Below are positions 1 to 9,817 of a stretch of DNA of 64,000 nucleotides, one piece after another. The stretch is taken from positions 654,550-718,549 of the forward strand of contig CAWEBF010000009.1 in the NCBI GenBank assembly GCA_963807235.1, written 5' to 3'. Both the position numbers and the translations under genes were made by a program. Positions within the stretch are counted from its first letter, which is position 1; each line of letters opens with the position of its first letter. Under the pieces are notes generated by a model. It saw only the letters and a list, made by a program, of their open reading frames with translations, did not search any database and was not told where the DNA came from. The stretch is from CAWEBF01 sp963807235. GTDB lineage: Bacteria > Acidobacteriota > Vicinamibacteria > Vicinamibacterales > UBA2999.

Positions 1-457
1 CCCGGTAGCGGCGGTACGCCTCGTGGCGCACGGTGGTTTCGAGCGGCGACGTGTCGTCGGTCACCAGATCGCCCGGCAGTTCGCTGGGCGCCGGACGGCG
101 CGTCACCTTGCGCACCTCGTCCCGGATGCGGTTGATCACCGACTGGTGGAGGTACGCCTGCATCGCGCCCACGTGCCGCGGCTCGAAGTGATCCAGCCGC
201 CGCAGGACATGCAGGACGGTTTCCTGCACGAGGTCGCCGGTATCCAGGTTCCCTCGCGCCGAGGCGGGCAGGCGCCCGTGGGCCCACCGCTTGAGCTCGG
301 GCAGGCAGCGTTGGAGCAGCGCCTCTACTGCGAGGCGGTCGCCGTCCCTGGCCTTGATCACGAGCTCGATCGTGGGCTCGTCGCTGATCAGGCCATCGCC
401 CCGGGGGGCGGCGCGCTTGCGCGCGGAAGGGTCCGTCGGCCGCGTCACGAGGGTCAT
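1..457 (-). CDS. ECF-family RNA polymerase sigma factor (3' end outside window)
   Basis: Reading the minus strand from the ATG at 457 gives an open frame to the window edge (152 codons seen). Residues about 25-100 look like sigma-70 region 2, with an LDTGDLVQETVLHVLRR stretch typical of region 2.1-2.2, followed by a YLHQSVINRIRDEVRK helix (region 2.3-2.4). Region 4 should lie beyond the window. It directs core RNA polymerase to a regulon. The start is 33 bp from the divergent kinase start at 491. ECF sigma factors genetically linked to Ser/Thr kinases (the ECF43-like group) are known; whether this kinase phosphorylates this sigma factor is my inference. Confidence 0.82.
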   Translation of the reverse strand, partial: MTLVTRPTDPSARKRAAPRGDGLISDEPTIELVIKARDGDRLAVEALLQRCLPELKRWAHGRLPASARGNLDTGDLVQETVLHVLRRLDHFEPRHVGAMQAYLHQSVINRIRDEVRKVTRRPAPSELPGDLVTDDTSPLETTVRHEAYRRYR

Positions 458-490
458 TGTACGTGTACACTGCCGGCTAACGCACGATTC
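458..490. promoter_or_regulatory. Divergent promoter spacer, sigma factor / kinase
   Basis: The 33-bp spacer contains the near-palindrome TGTACGTGTACA. On the plus strand TACACT (466-471) is a candidate -10 element, leaving a leader of about 12 nt before the kinase ATG. On the minus strand TGTACA/TACACG lies 4-6 nt before the sigma-factor ATG. The spacer is too short for two independent promoters, so shared control is likely. Confidence 0.45.
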
Positions 491-1360
<870 letters not shown>

Positions 1361-1375
<15 letters not shown>

Positions 1376-1455
1376 CAGGTCCTCCCACGAACTGGCGCGG
1401 CCCGCAGCTGCGCGGGCCGCGCACAGCATCTGGCAAACCGGCTTGACGCCGGTTC
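1361..1455. terminator. Cluster of three perfect hairpins between convergent genes
   Basis: Three consecutive inverted repeats: 1361-1371/1378-1388 (11-bp stem, 6-nt loop, loop contains the kinase stop codon), 1395-1405/1412-1422 (11-bp stem, loop AGCTGC), and 1437-1443/1449-1455 (7-bp stem AACCGGC/GCCGGTT, 5-nt loop). They lie between the 3' ends of the plus-strand kinase and the minus-strand gene ending at 1461, as expected for a bidirectional terminator. There are no T-tracts, so the intrinsic-terminator call is by position and structure only. Confidence 0.6.
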
Positions 1456-1460
1456 GCGAC

Positions 1461-1683
1461 TCAGCCGAGCGCGAACATCGCGCGCTCGGTAAAGGCGCCG
1501 CTGACCCGAATCGACTCGCCGTTCGCCGCGGCACGTACGACGCCCATGTCGCCCTCAATCGAGAAGCGCATCGGCTCGCTTGCCACCACCCGCTCCAGTC
1601 TGACCGGCTACGCCCGACCCGGCCACCACGACGCCCACTACTCCGACCACCACCAGCTTCACCATCTCGCGTCGATCGATCAT
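1461..1683 (-). pseudogene. Small exported protein, frame-broken
   Basis: A strong Shine-Dalgarno AGGAGG lies 6 nt before the ATG at 1683. The N-terminus is a signal peptide (basic residues, then a VVVGVVGVVVAGSGVAG core ending in a likely AGQ cleavage site). In the starting frame translation stops at 1555, but the neighbouring frame continues with a coding-like sequence (LERVVASEPMRFSIEGDMG...) to a stop at 1461. Joining the two by a 1-nt shift near 1600 gives about 73 aa. The downstream part resembles no family I recognise. The break may be a sequencing indel; a programmed frameshift is less likely because no slippery heptamer is visible. Confidence 0.5.
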
Positions 1684-1712
1684 GAGGCCCCTCCTGGGAG
1701 CCCCACTTATCG

Positions 1713-2046
1713 TCACCAGTCGACGCGAACTTCAGCCGGCGGATCGGCCGGTTCGACCTTGTCCTTCGGCGCGGTTGACCGCCGGCACGTCGAACACCAG
1801 GAAGTAGTTGCCGTTGTCCTCGGCTGACCGACGCCGACCGCCAGCGCCTGGTCGGCCTCCTCCTGCGTCCCGTACCGCAAGCGGCACACGGAATTTGCCG
1901 GGCGTGAGGCCGCGTGCGGCATCCACGCCGATCTCCTCGAACTTGATCGGATCGCGCCCACGAATGGCGCCTGGCTTGTCCGTGCCGTTGTGATGCACGA
2001 CCGACCAGTGGACGCTCTGGTTGCCCGAGTACTCTCCGTATCCCAT
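1713..2046 (-). CDS. Conserved protein of unknown function, paralogue A (frame-broken)
   Basis: GGAGG lies 6 nt before the ATG at 2046. The protein begins MGYGEYSGNQSVHWSV, contains a GKFRVPL core, then YFLVFDVPAVNR, and ends DPPAEVRVDW. The pieces lie in different frames, so at least two 1-nt indels separate start and stop (334 nt, not a multiple of 3). It is a paralogue of the gene at 2194-2577: both ends and the internal FRV...L and V(F/L)DVP motifs match. No signal peptide or membrane segment is seen. I do not recognise the family. Confidence 0.6.
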
Positions 2047-2193
2047 TGACGACCTCCGGTTGTCTGACAGCCCGACGAGGCTGCCGCACAGCGTCTATAT
2101 CATCCGTGCACGGCGGAACGATGCACGAGTCCAGGAGTTAGCTAGCTGTAAAGACCTGACGTAGATAGGCACTCTGCGGCTAATCGCGCACGC
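2047..2193. promoter_or_regulatory. Spacer between the two paralogues
   Basis: 147 bp without a gene. It should carry the promoter of paralogue A. On the minus strand it holds an AT-richer patch around CAGCTAGCTAACTCC and a GATATAGAC candidate -10, then the GGAGG ribosome site. No other structure is visible. Confidence 0.3.
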
Positions 2194-2577
2194 TCACCAG
2201 TCGACGCGCACTTCGCTTGGCGGCGGATCGTCGGCCGACGCGCGATCGATCACCGGGACGTCGAGCACGAGCACGTACATGCCGTCCTCGAACATCACGC
2301 TCTGCGCCGCGGCGGCGGCATCGCGCGCGTCCTTCATCCGTTCGAAACGCAGCCGCACTCGGAAGTGGCCGGAGTGGCCCTTCCGCTTGCCCGACGTCGG
2401 GTGGCGAGACCGGGATCCCGGCCGCGCACGCCGTCGTCCACGTTCACGTCATGGGCCTTGGTCGGATGCGCCGACCGCCCCGTCTGCGCTGCCAGCTTCG
2501 ACCGCCTGCCCTTTGTCGTCTTCGTGCGTCACCGACCAGTGCACGCTCTGTTTGCCCGAGTACTGTCCGTAACCCAT
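2194..2577 (-). CDS. Conserved protein of unknown function, paralogue B (frame-broken)
   Basis: GGAGG about 8 nt before the ATG at 2577. Begins MGYGQYSGKQSVHWSVTHED, contains GHFRVRLRFE and MYVLVLDVPVIDR, and ends DPPPSEVRVDW. The total length is a multiple of three, but the middle part is open only after compensating indels around 2400-2460. It is clearly homologous to the adjacent gene A (tandem duplication). Paralogue B has a longer charged insert (EDDKGQAVEAG...) after the N-terminal block. Small, probably cytoplasmic, function unknown. Confidence 0.6.
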
Positions 2578-2612
2578 TGCGTCTCCCTCCTGTTTGTGCG
2601 TCGCTGGCGCTG

Positions 2613-5600
2613 CTACTGGCCCGGAGTCGCTGACCAACGCGGCGATCCCCGGCCGATGCGCGAACCGGTCCGCGCGCCGCCTCGGGCAGGCCCTGCCACC
2701 AGCGCCGCGATCAGGCGGCGGATCTCCGCGCGGGCCGCGGCCGCCTGGGCGACGTCTCGCCCAGCCGCGCGAACACTTCGGCGCGGACGCCCTGGACGGC
2801 CGCCGCGGTCTCCGGGTCGAGCCCGGTCTCGACGCCGGGTCGAGCTTCAATGTCGACAGCGCGCCGGCCGCATCGCCGGCCCTCGAGCTGCATGCGCGCC
2901 TGCAGCACGCGGCAGACGCCCTTCCAGACTGGCGCGCTTCAGCACCGCGGCACGGGCAACGCGTCGCGCGAGCGACTGGCGTGAACGCCGCCCGCCACCG
3001 CCGGCGGACAGCCAGTCGCGATACGCGGACGCAGCCACCGCCGACGCATCGGGTGGCTCGTCGCTGCGTACGGCGGCCGCCTGGCGGAACAACGCCAGCG
3101 CGCGCGTCCGGTCGCCCTGCTCCAGAGCCAGCTCGCCCCGCGAGAGCAGCAGCAGCGGCGCCAGACTCGCGTCGCCACTCGTATCAACGTCCTGGGCCGC
3201 CTGAGCGAACGATGCCTCCGCCGCCTTCGTGTCCCCCAGCCGCGCCCGGGCCACGCCGGCGAGCACCTTGGCATGCGTGCTGTCGCGGCTGCGTGGCTCG
3301 CGCGCCACCGCTTCGAGCGCGGTCAGGGCGCTCGGCGTAGCGGCCCTGCGCCAGCTGCGTCCGGGCGATGTCCAGTCGGATGCCCACGGCGTCGTCCTCC
3401 AGCCCCCGCTCGCGCGCAATCGCCAGCGCCTGATCGAACGACTGTTCGGCCTCGCGCGTGCGGCCGGCATTGCGGTGGTAGGCGCCCTGAGCACGCGAAG
3501 CCCCAGCACCTCGAACGATTTGTCGCCGATCTTGCGGAACACCGTCAGTGCGCTCTGCACGCGGCGCACGCCGTCGTCGGGGCTGGGGCCGTATTCGACG
3601 AGGATCGCCGCAGCGTTGACCTGCGCCCGCGCGGCCTGCGCGCTCGTCGCCCAACGACTCGTTCAACGTCACACTCTGCTCGTAGTAGGCCAGGCTCTGC
3701 CGGCGGCGACCCAGGGCCTCTGAGGCCACGCCGAGGTTCATCAACACGACGCCCTCGAGCGACCGGTTCCCGGTGGCGCGAGCCCCGGCCAGCGCCCGCG
3801 TCCAGGAATCGACGGCCTCGGCCTCCCGCCCCGCGCCAGCCAGCGCGACGGCCACGTATTGGTGCGCGCGCGCTTCGTTGAACTTCTCGCCCAGGCCGTC
3901 GAAGACGCCGAGCGCATCGAAGCTGGCGCCGATGGCCTGGCCTCGATCGGCGGCGTGCACCGAGCCGCAGGACGTCGGCCTCGCACAAGCAGCGCCTGCG
4001 CCTCGCCGCTGCGGAAGCCCATCTCCGCGATACTGCGCGATCGCCAGCCGTGGCGTGCTCGCGCGCGCGCGACAGGTCGTCCCGGCGCGCGTAGAGCCGG
4101 CACAAATCCACGTCGAACCGCGGCAGCGCCGAGCGCCGTGCCGCGCACGCGCTGGTAGATGGCCACGGCGTCGTCCACGCGGCCCTGCCGCTCGTAGAAG
4201 GCCGCCAGCTCGCCCTGCCACCGCGGCTCGTCGGGATAGCGCGCGGCCAGCTCCTTGTACAGCGCCTCGGCGCCGGGGAAATCCTGGCGGGCCGTGGCCC
4301 ACACCGCGCGCGAGAGCAGCGCGTCCGACGGCGGCGTGTCGTCGGTCACGAGCCGTGCCGCGCGATCGGCCGCCTCCCCTGCGGCATCGGTCCGCCGCAG
4401 CAGCTGCTCGACGCGGCTCAGCCACGCCTGCGGCAGCGGATGCCGGCCATCGAGCGTGGCAGCGCCGCGCAAACGCTTCTCGCGCCGCGCGCATACTCCA
4501 TCCGCTCCATGGCCATCAGCCCCGACTCGAGCGCCTGCACGGCGTCCAGCGTTCTCAGCCGGGCGCTCAGCGGCCGCGTGGAGGGCAGCGGTCCGCCGCC
4601 CCGCGCGAAGTGCCGCTCGATCAGGTCCGCCAGCGCGACGATGCGCGAGTAGGCCGCGTCCTTGGTCAGCGACGAGGCGACTGCCTCGGTTTCGAGCTGC
4701 GTCACCGTTGACCCGGTGGACGCGTCCTGCACCTCGGCCCGCGCGCGCCAGGCTCCGTTCTCGTGCAGCAGCGTCGGCACGATGGTCCAGCTGCGCTCGG
4801 CCCTGCGCCGCCAGAGCGCGCTGGACCTCCTGGTTCGACACATCGGCGCCGCTGGCAAGCGCCGGGCTGACAAACTGCGTCACCCGCCCGTAGTCCAACG
4901 GACGCACGCGCGTCGATTCGGCCAGTTCCTGGATCAGCGCGTAGGTCAGCGCCAGCCGGTACGGCGCCAGCTCCTGGTAGCCGGTCTGGTTGACCACCGG
5001 CACGACGCTGACCGTTTCGCGGGGACCGGCGGACCGGCCGGATCGCCACATCGCGGTCCCCGCGACAGCCAGCGATCAACGCGCCACGGCGGCCACAATG
5101 GGCCAGCGCCGTGAGCGAGCCGACCGCCCGCCGCTGCCGACCAGGTGTGGCCGGCACCTCCACGACGCCGGATCGCAGGTCCACCGGCGCCGACAGCCCG
5201 CGCGCCTGCAGGAGCGCCAGCGCCAGCTCCTTGCCGTTCGCGTAGCGAACGGCCAGGTCCTTGTGCATCGCGCGAAAGACCACGCGCTCCACCGCCTCGG
5301 GCACCTCCGGCCGCGACGCCCGGATTGGCGCGGGCGATTCGTGGCGGATGGCATGCGCGATGGCCTCGAAATAGCTGCCCTGGAACGGCGGGTGTCCGAC
5401 CAGCATCTCGTAGAGGACGACGCCGGCCGCCCAGACGTCGCTCTGCGCCGTCGCTTCTTCCGCGCGGACCTGCTCGGGCGACATGTAGGCGTAGGTGCCC
5501 AGCGGGGCCGCGGAGACCGTGAGGTGCAGCGAGTCGGCGAACTTCGCCAGGCCGAAGTCCACGATCTTCACGGCATCGTCGGTGAGAATCAGATTGCTGG

Positions 5601-6016
5601 GCTTGATGTCGCGGTGCACGACGCCCGCGCGGTGCGCGCGCGCCAGGCCTTGCGCGACCTGCGTCGCGATCTCGAGGGCCTCCTCGACAGGCAGCGGGCC
5701 GCCTTCGAGCCGCTGCTTCAGCGTGACGCCCTCGTAGTAGGCCATCACGATGAACAGCTGGCCGTCGGGCGCCTGGTCGATGCCGTGGATCGTGCAGATG
5801 CTCGGGTGGTCGGTCGCCGACGCCGCCTGCGCCTCGCGCATGAAGCGCCGCTTGGCGTCTTCGTCGTTGCTCCACTGCGCGGGCAGGAACTTGAGCGCGA
5901 CCTGGCGTTCCAGGCGGTTGTCGCGCGCTCTGGTACACCACGCCCATCCCGCCGCCGCCAAGCTTGGCGACGACGTCGTAGTGGCCGACGGTCGTCCCGA
6001 TGAACGGATCGGTCAT
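2613..6016 (-). CDS. Serine/threonine kinase with TPR domain (several frame breaks)
   Basis: Starts MTDPFIGTTVGHYDVV; glycine loop GGGGMGVVY, VALKFLP, HRDIKPSN, DFGLAKF and MSPEQ mark an N-terminal kinase domain (about residues 1-290). A TolB-like stretch follows (VSVVPVVNQTGYQELAPY, LIQELAEST), then many TPR-like helices (EAVDSWTRAL, QSLAYYEQSV, GVVLMNLGVASEALG) to the end. Expected size about 1130 aa, usual for acidobacterial kinase-TPR proteins. Several 1-nt frame changes (the first near 5935, others at about 5080, 4850, 4450, 4100 and 3500) interrupt it here. The ATG overlaps the oxidoreductase stop (ATGA at 6013-6016), so it is the last gene of a coupled operon. The exact 3' end is uncertain (2613 or 2711). 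Confidence 0.82.
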
Positions 6017-6995
6017 CGCGTGGTGAGCAGAATCTTACCGATGTGGTCGCTCGTTTCCATCAGCCGGTGGGCCTCGGCGGCCTCCGCTAGAGGAAACGTG
6101 CGATGGACCACCGGGCGTACGCGTCCGTCGGACACGAGCGGCCAGACCTCAGCCAAAACCGCCCGGGCGATGATGGCCTTCTCGGCCACGCTCCGCGGAC
6201 GCAGCGTGGACCCGGTGATGGTCAGACGGCGGCCCAGCACCTTGCGGAAATCCACCGGCGCTTCGGGCTCTCCCGCCATCAGGCCGATCAGCACCAGGCG
6301 GCCGTCCACGGCCAACGCGGACAGGTTTCTGGGCACGTAGGACCCGCCCACGATGTCCAGGATCACGTCGACGCCGCGCCCGTCGGTCAGGCGGCGCACC
6401 TCGTCCACGAAGTCGCGATCGCGGTAGTTGATGGCCGCAAACGCGCCCAGCTCGAGGCACGCCTGGCACTTCTCATCGGAACCGGCCGTGACGATCGCCC
6501 GCGCGCCTCGCGCCGCGGCCATCTGAATGGCGGTCGTGCCGATCCCGCTCGATCCGCCGTGAAACAGCGCCGTCTCACCGGCCGCAAGGCGCCCGCGGTC
6601 GAAGACGTTGGTCCAGACCGTGAAACAGGTCTCCGGCAGCCCCGCCGAGGACACGATGTCGAGGCCTTCGGGTACCGGCAGGCACAGCTCGGTCGCGGCG
6701 ACACACCGTGTGGCATAGCCGCCCCCGGTACCAGCGCGCAGACCGCCTCGCCGATGCGCGACCGCGGCACGCCGTCTCCCACCTCGAGCACCGTGCCGCT
6801 GACCTCGAGGCCCGGCAGATCGCTTGCCCCCTTCGGCGGTGGGTAGCCGCCACGGCGTTGCAGCACGTCGGGCCGGTTGACGCCCGCCGCCACCACGGCG
6901 ATGAGCACCTCGCCGGGACCCGGGACAGGGTCCGGCCGCTCGGCTAGCTCGAGCACCTCCGGGCCACCCGGCTGGCGAATCTCGACGCAGCGCAT
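6013..6995 (-). CDS. NAD(P)H quinone oxidoreductase, zinc-independent MDR family (frameshifted)
   Basis: Medium-chain dehydrogenase/reductase of the quinone-oxidoreductase/PIG3 type, about 327 aa. N-terminal GroES-like fold (MRCVEIRQPGGPEVLEL, GVNRPDVLQRRGGYPPP), then a Rossmann NADP-binding part (HGGSSGIGTTAIQMA), ending DHIGKILLTTR. No structural zinc cysteines are visible, as expected for this branch. Function: one-electron or hydride transfer from NADPH to quinones. The frame breaks at a run of five C (6722-6726); adding one base restores the usual LVPGGGYA sequence. Stop overlaps the kinase start by ATGA; the DUF885 gene ends 9 bp upstream. Confidence 0.88.
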
Positions 6996-7004
6996 GTCAG
7001 CGGG

Positions 7005-8338
7005 CTACGGCGCTGCGGAGAGGTCCGAGGGCAGCCGCGGAGAAGACAGCAGGCCCGTGAACACCTGCCACCGGCGAGCATCGTCGCCCGAGCCGGCCAG
7101 CCGCTCGACAAAGGCCTTCACCAGGTCCTGGCCCAGGTTGTAGTTGATCACGTAGCTGCGGTACTGGTCGATGAACCGCACGCGCTGCTCCGCTCGCGGC
7201 CGCGAATAGAGTCCCCACGAAACCAGGATATCGACGGCGCCCTTCGCGTCTACCTTGCCGTCCAGATACTGCCGCGCGGCTTCGTTGCCCGCATACGATA
7301 GCTGATCCATCAGCGCCTTCACCTCGTAGTAGGCCGCGGCCCCCGCTGGATTCAGACCGGCCGTCGGGAAGACCACCTCACGCTCGAACTTCAGGCGCTG
7401 CTCGCCCGGAAATGCGACGTCTATGCCGTAGTTCGCGGTCCCCTCTGCAATCAGCGATTGCGGCGAGAAAAGCGCGTAGACCGAGAACTCGGGCCAGCCG
7501 CGCTCGCGCACCAGGTGCTGCTCGAGCAACACGTTGTAGACGTGATGACCGGGGTAGCCCTCGTGGCACGCCAGATCGACGGCGCGGTCCACCAGGATCG
7601 GCAGGTCGGTGTTCACCTGGATGAGGCTGCGGTAGTTGCCCTGGTACCAGTTGTAGCCGCTCCAGCTCTTCCCGGTGACGTACTCCACCGTGAAGCTCTC
7701 CTCCGGCGGTAGTTCCACGTGCGCCAATGTCCTGGCCCGGCATCCGTCGATGGCCGCGCGAAACGTCGCGTCCACCTTGTCCGTGGGGATCGTGTACTCG
7801 GTCGCGGAACGCCTCGTACCGGTCGGCCAGAGGATCCTGGGCCGGGGAGACGGCGCTCCAGCTCGCCGAGGACTCGCTCGAAGTCCTGACGCGTCCTGGT
7901 GGGCGCCACGGCGTCGTAGAGCGCCTTCGATTCCTGGTCGAAGGTGAGCTTCGTGCCCGAGAGCATCGCGATGCGCGTGCGCAGCGCCGACAACTGCCGC
8001 GTCAAGTAGCGGTGGCGCAGGATGACCAGCTCGTTGCCGGTGGGCGCCGGATTCGCTGCAAGCTGCGCCTCGAGCGCCTGTGCATCGGCGTCGATGTCGC
8101 CAAGGGGGCGCTTGTCGCCCGTCGGCTTCCAATCGGGCGGGCCGTAGTAGGCATCCACGTAGTCGGCGTCGTGCTGGCCCATGGCCAGCACCAGCCGGAC
8201 GTAGTCCTGCGCGAGCGTGTTCATTTCCGGTGCCTCCGGTGCACCCTCGACGGATCGATCGCCGGCCGATCCCCCGCACGAAAGAACCACTGCCAGCAGG
8301 CACGTCGCCAGCACCAGTCTGGCCAGTCGAAGTCTCAT
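7005..8338 (-). CDS. DUF885-family putative zinc metallopeptidase lipoprotein (frameshifted)
   Basis: N-terminal lipoprotein signal (MRLRLARLVLATCLLAVVLSCGG, lipobox VLSC at about residue 21). The C-terminal half has the family's HEGYPGHH motif (HExxH-like, probable zinc ligands) followed by EGTANYG, and a late VRFIDQYRSYVINYNLG. DUF885 proteins are about 450-600 aa predicted peptidases; this one is about 445 aa. The frame is broken near 7800-7850. It is inferred to be lipid-anchored at the periplasmic face. The ATG overlaps the epimerase stop (ATGA at 8335-8338) and the gene ends 9 bp before the oxidoreductase, placing it in the middle of a four-gene operon. Confidence 0.8.
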
Positions 8339-9348
8339 CGGGCGTAGCGCTCCCTGATCGTGGGGATCAGATAGTCGTCGAAGGCGGATTCGAAGTCGAA
8401 ACGGGGCGCGAACCCCCAGTCGCGCCGTGCCGCCGTGTCGTCCACGTCCTCGGGCCATGAGTCGATGATCGCCTGCCGCTTCTCGTCCACGTCCCAGGTA
8501 ATCGTCGAAGACGGAAACGCGCGCATGACCTGCTGGCGCACGGCTTCGGCGGTGGGGCTGAACGCCGACAGGTTGTAGGCGGTCCTGGTCAGCCGCTCAG
8601 GGGCCGCCGCCGCCAGCGCCAGGAGCGCATCGACGGCATCGGGCATCGCCATGAACGGAATACGGGTGTCGGGCCGGACGAAACAGGCATAGGGCTCGTT
8701 CCGGGCCGCCGCGTGGATCATGTCTGGAGCATAGTCGGAGGTGCCACCCGCGGGCACGGTGATCGCCGAGATGAGGCCGGGGAACCGCACGCAGCGAAAG
8801 TCCACGCGACCGACCGCGTGGGCCGCCAGCTGCTTGTAGTAGTGCGCGTAATAGCGGCCCAGGTGCTCGCAGTACAGCTTGTTGCAGCCGTACATCGTGC
8901 GCGGTGTATTCCACGCGTCCTCGGGAACACGCCCGGCCTGCCCCTTGGTCTTCAAATCCGGCAGGCCGTAGGCGGCGATCGACGACGGGTACACGAAGAT
9001 CACCGGCCGCCCGTGCGACTCCCCCTCGCGCTGCGCGAATTCCAACAGGTTCAGCGTGCCATCCACGTTCACCAGGTGGGCCGTCAGCGGCGTGAACTCG
9101 GCGCGTGTGGACAGGAGCGCCGCCAAGTGGAAGATGAGGTCCACCTCGAACTCCGCCAGCACGCGCTCCAGCACGCCCGCGTCGGTAACCGAGCCGGTGA
9201 AGGAGCGGAGCACGAGCGGCACCAGGCCGGGTTCGAGGCCGGCGATGTCGATGGTGACGACGGGACGGCCCACCGCCGCAAGGCGGTGGACGAGTGCGTG
9301 GCCGATCTCGCCGTTGGCGCCAGTCACGAGCGTGACGGGCTTGCGCAT
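8335..9348 (-). CDS. NAD-dependent epimerase/dehydratase (extended SDR)
   Basis: 337 aa, intact. Rossmann motif TGANGEIG at residues 9-16, acidic end of beta-2 (VTIDIAG), HLAALLS, SSIAAYG and an MYGCNK (YxxxK) catalytic block. The pattern with WNTPRTMYGCNK and VRFPGLIS resembles the L-threonine 3-dehydrogenase/GalE-like SDR subgroup, so amino-acid or nucleotide-sugar oxidation are both possible; the substrate is not decided by sequence. Start chosen at MRKPVTLVTG because a TACAAT hexamer sits 7 nt upstream and the longer frame would run into the divergent gene. First gene of the coupled operon. Confidence 0.85.
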   Translation of the reverse strand: MRKPVTLVTGANGEIGHALVHRLAAVGRPVVTIDIAGLEPGLVPLVLRSFTGSVTDAGVLERVLAEFEVDLIFHLAALLSTRAEFTPLTAHLVNVDGTLNLLEFAQREGESHGRPVIFVYPSSIAAYGLPDLKTKGQAGRVPEDAWNTPRTMYGCNKLYCEHLGRYYAHYYKQLAAHAVGRVDFRCVRFPGLISAITVPAGGTSDYAPDMIHAAARNEPYACFVRPDTRIPFMAMPDAVDALLALAAAAPERLTRTAYNLSAFSPTAEAVRQQVMRAFPSSTITWDVDEKRQAIIDSWPEDVDDTAARRDWGFAPRFDFESAFDDYLIPTIRERYAR

Positions 9349-9355
9349 GCGAGCT

Positions 9356-9361
9356 ATTGTA
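9356..9361 (-). promoter_or_regulatory. Leaderless-type -10 element of the epimerase operon
   Basis: TACAAT on the minus strand, ending 7 nt before the ATG at 9348. There is no Shine-Dalgarno in the gap (AGCTCGC). Its position fits transcription starting at or near the start codon. Confidence 0.5.
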
Positions 9362-9362
9362 T

Positions 9363-9397
9363 GGCTCCGGGCTACAGGCTCCGGGCTCCGGGCCCTA
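9363..9397 (+). repeat. In-phase heptanucleotide array (5 units)
   Basis: GGCTCCG, GGCTACA, GGCTCCG, GGCTCCG, GGCCCTA, exactly 7 bp apart. The last A is the first base of the ATG at 9397. It lies in the divergent spacer between the epimerase and the 123-aa gene. Confidence 0.85.
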
Positions 9398-9768
9398 TGA
9401 TTTTCGCCTTCCTCGAAGACGGCACCCTCCAGATCCTCCAGACGGAGGACGAGGCCCAACGCGAGTTCGAGGGCATCGATGTGGAGAGCGGAACGGTCCG
9501 CTTCTATGACGAGTCGGGCGTTTACCTGGAGCCGCGATTCACGGTCCCGAACCGCCGCGGGAAGACCCTCTGGCTTCTAAGTTGGGTGGAGTCGGGAACG
9601 TACAAACTGGTACCAAATCCGAACGCCCAGCAGGACTCCTTTGCGCTTGCGCTCTACGAGACGGCAGTCCTCCAGCCGAATCGGTGGTTCGCGAGCCTTG
9701 ACGAGCTGAAGAACGCTCTCGCTGAGCGCGGCATCGAGGTGGTGTTCAGGGCCGGCTCTGGGCTTTAG
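9397..9768 (+). CDS. Hypothetical protein, 123 aa
   Basis: Intact frame from an ATG at the end of a heptamer array to a stop codon that is itself part of the next array (GGCTTTA|GGC). The sequence begins MIFAFLEDGTLQILQTEDEA, is acidic, beta-rich with no membrane segment, and has WLLSWVESGTYKL and WFASLDELKNALAERG segments. I recognise no domain. The ORF is open upstream on this strand, but that part is antisense to the epimerase. There is no ribosome site in front of the ATG. Confidence 0.6.
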   Translation: MIFAFLEDGTLQILQTEDEAQREFEGIDVESGTVRFYDESGVYLEPRFTVPNRRGKTLWLLSWVESGTYKLVPNPNAQQDSFALALYETAVLQPNRWFASLDELKNALAERGIEVVFRAGSGL

Positions 9769-9817
9769 GCTCTCGGCTGGAAGGCCTGGAGGCCTGAGCC
9801 GGAGCCTGAGCGCCCTA
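9754..9817 (+). repeat. Heptanucleotide array, degenerate at its right end
   Basis: GGCTCTG, GGCTTTA, GGCTCTC, GGCTGGA in phase, followed by looser AGGCCTGG/GAGCCGGAGCC copies up to the convergent gene end at 9815. It provides the TAG stop of the 123-aa gene (9766-9768) and adjoins the TAG of the minus-strand gene. Confidence 0.8.

Noticed and set aside
23..490. Upstream extension of the kinase frame on the plus strand
   Set aside because: It is antisense to a sigma factor with clear region-2 motifs and has no kinase-like residues.
1600..1620. Programmed frameshift in the small exported protein
   Set aside because: No slippery heptamer or downstream structure at the junction; many nearby genes have similar one-base breaks.
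2217..3340. Long Arg/Pro/Ala-rich plus-strand frames
   Set aside because: They are complements of minus-strand paralogue B and the TPR-kinase gene; composition is that of GC-rich antisense frames.
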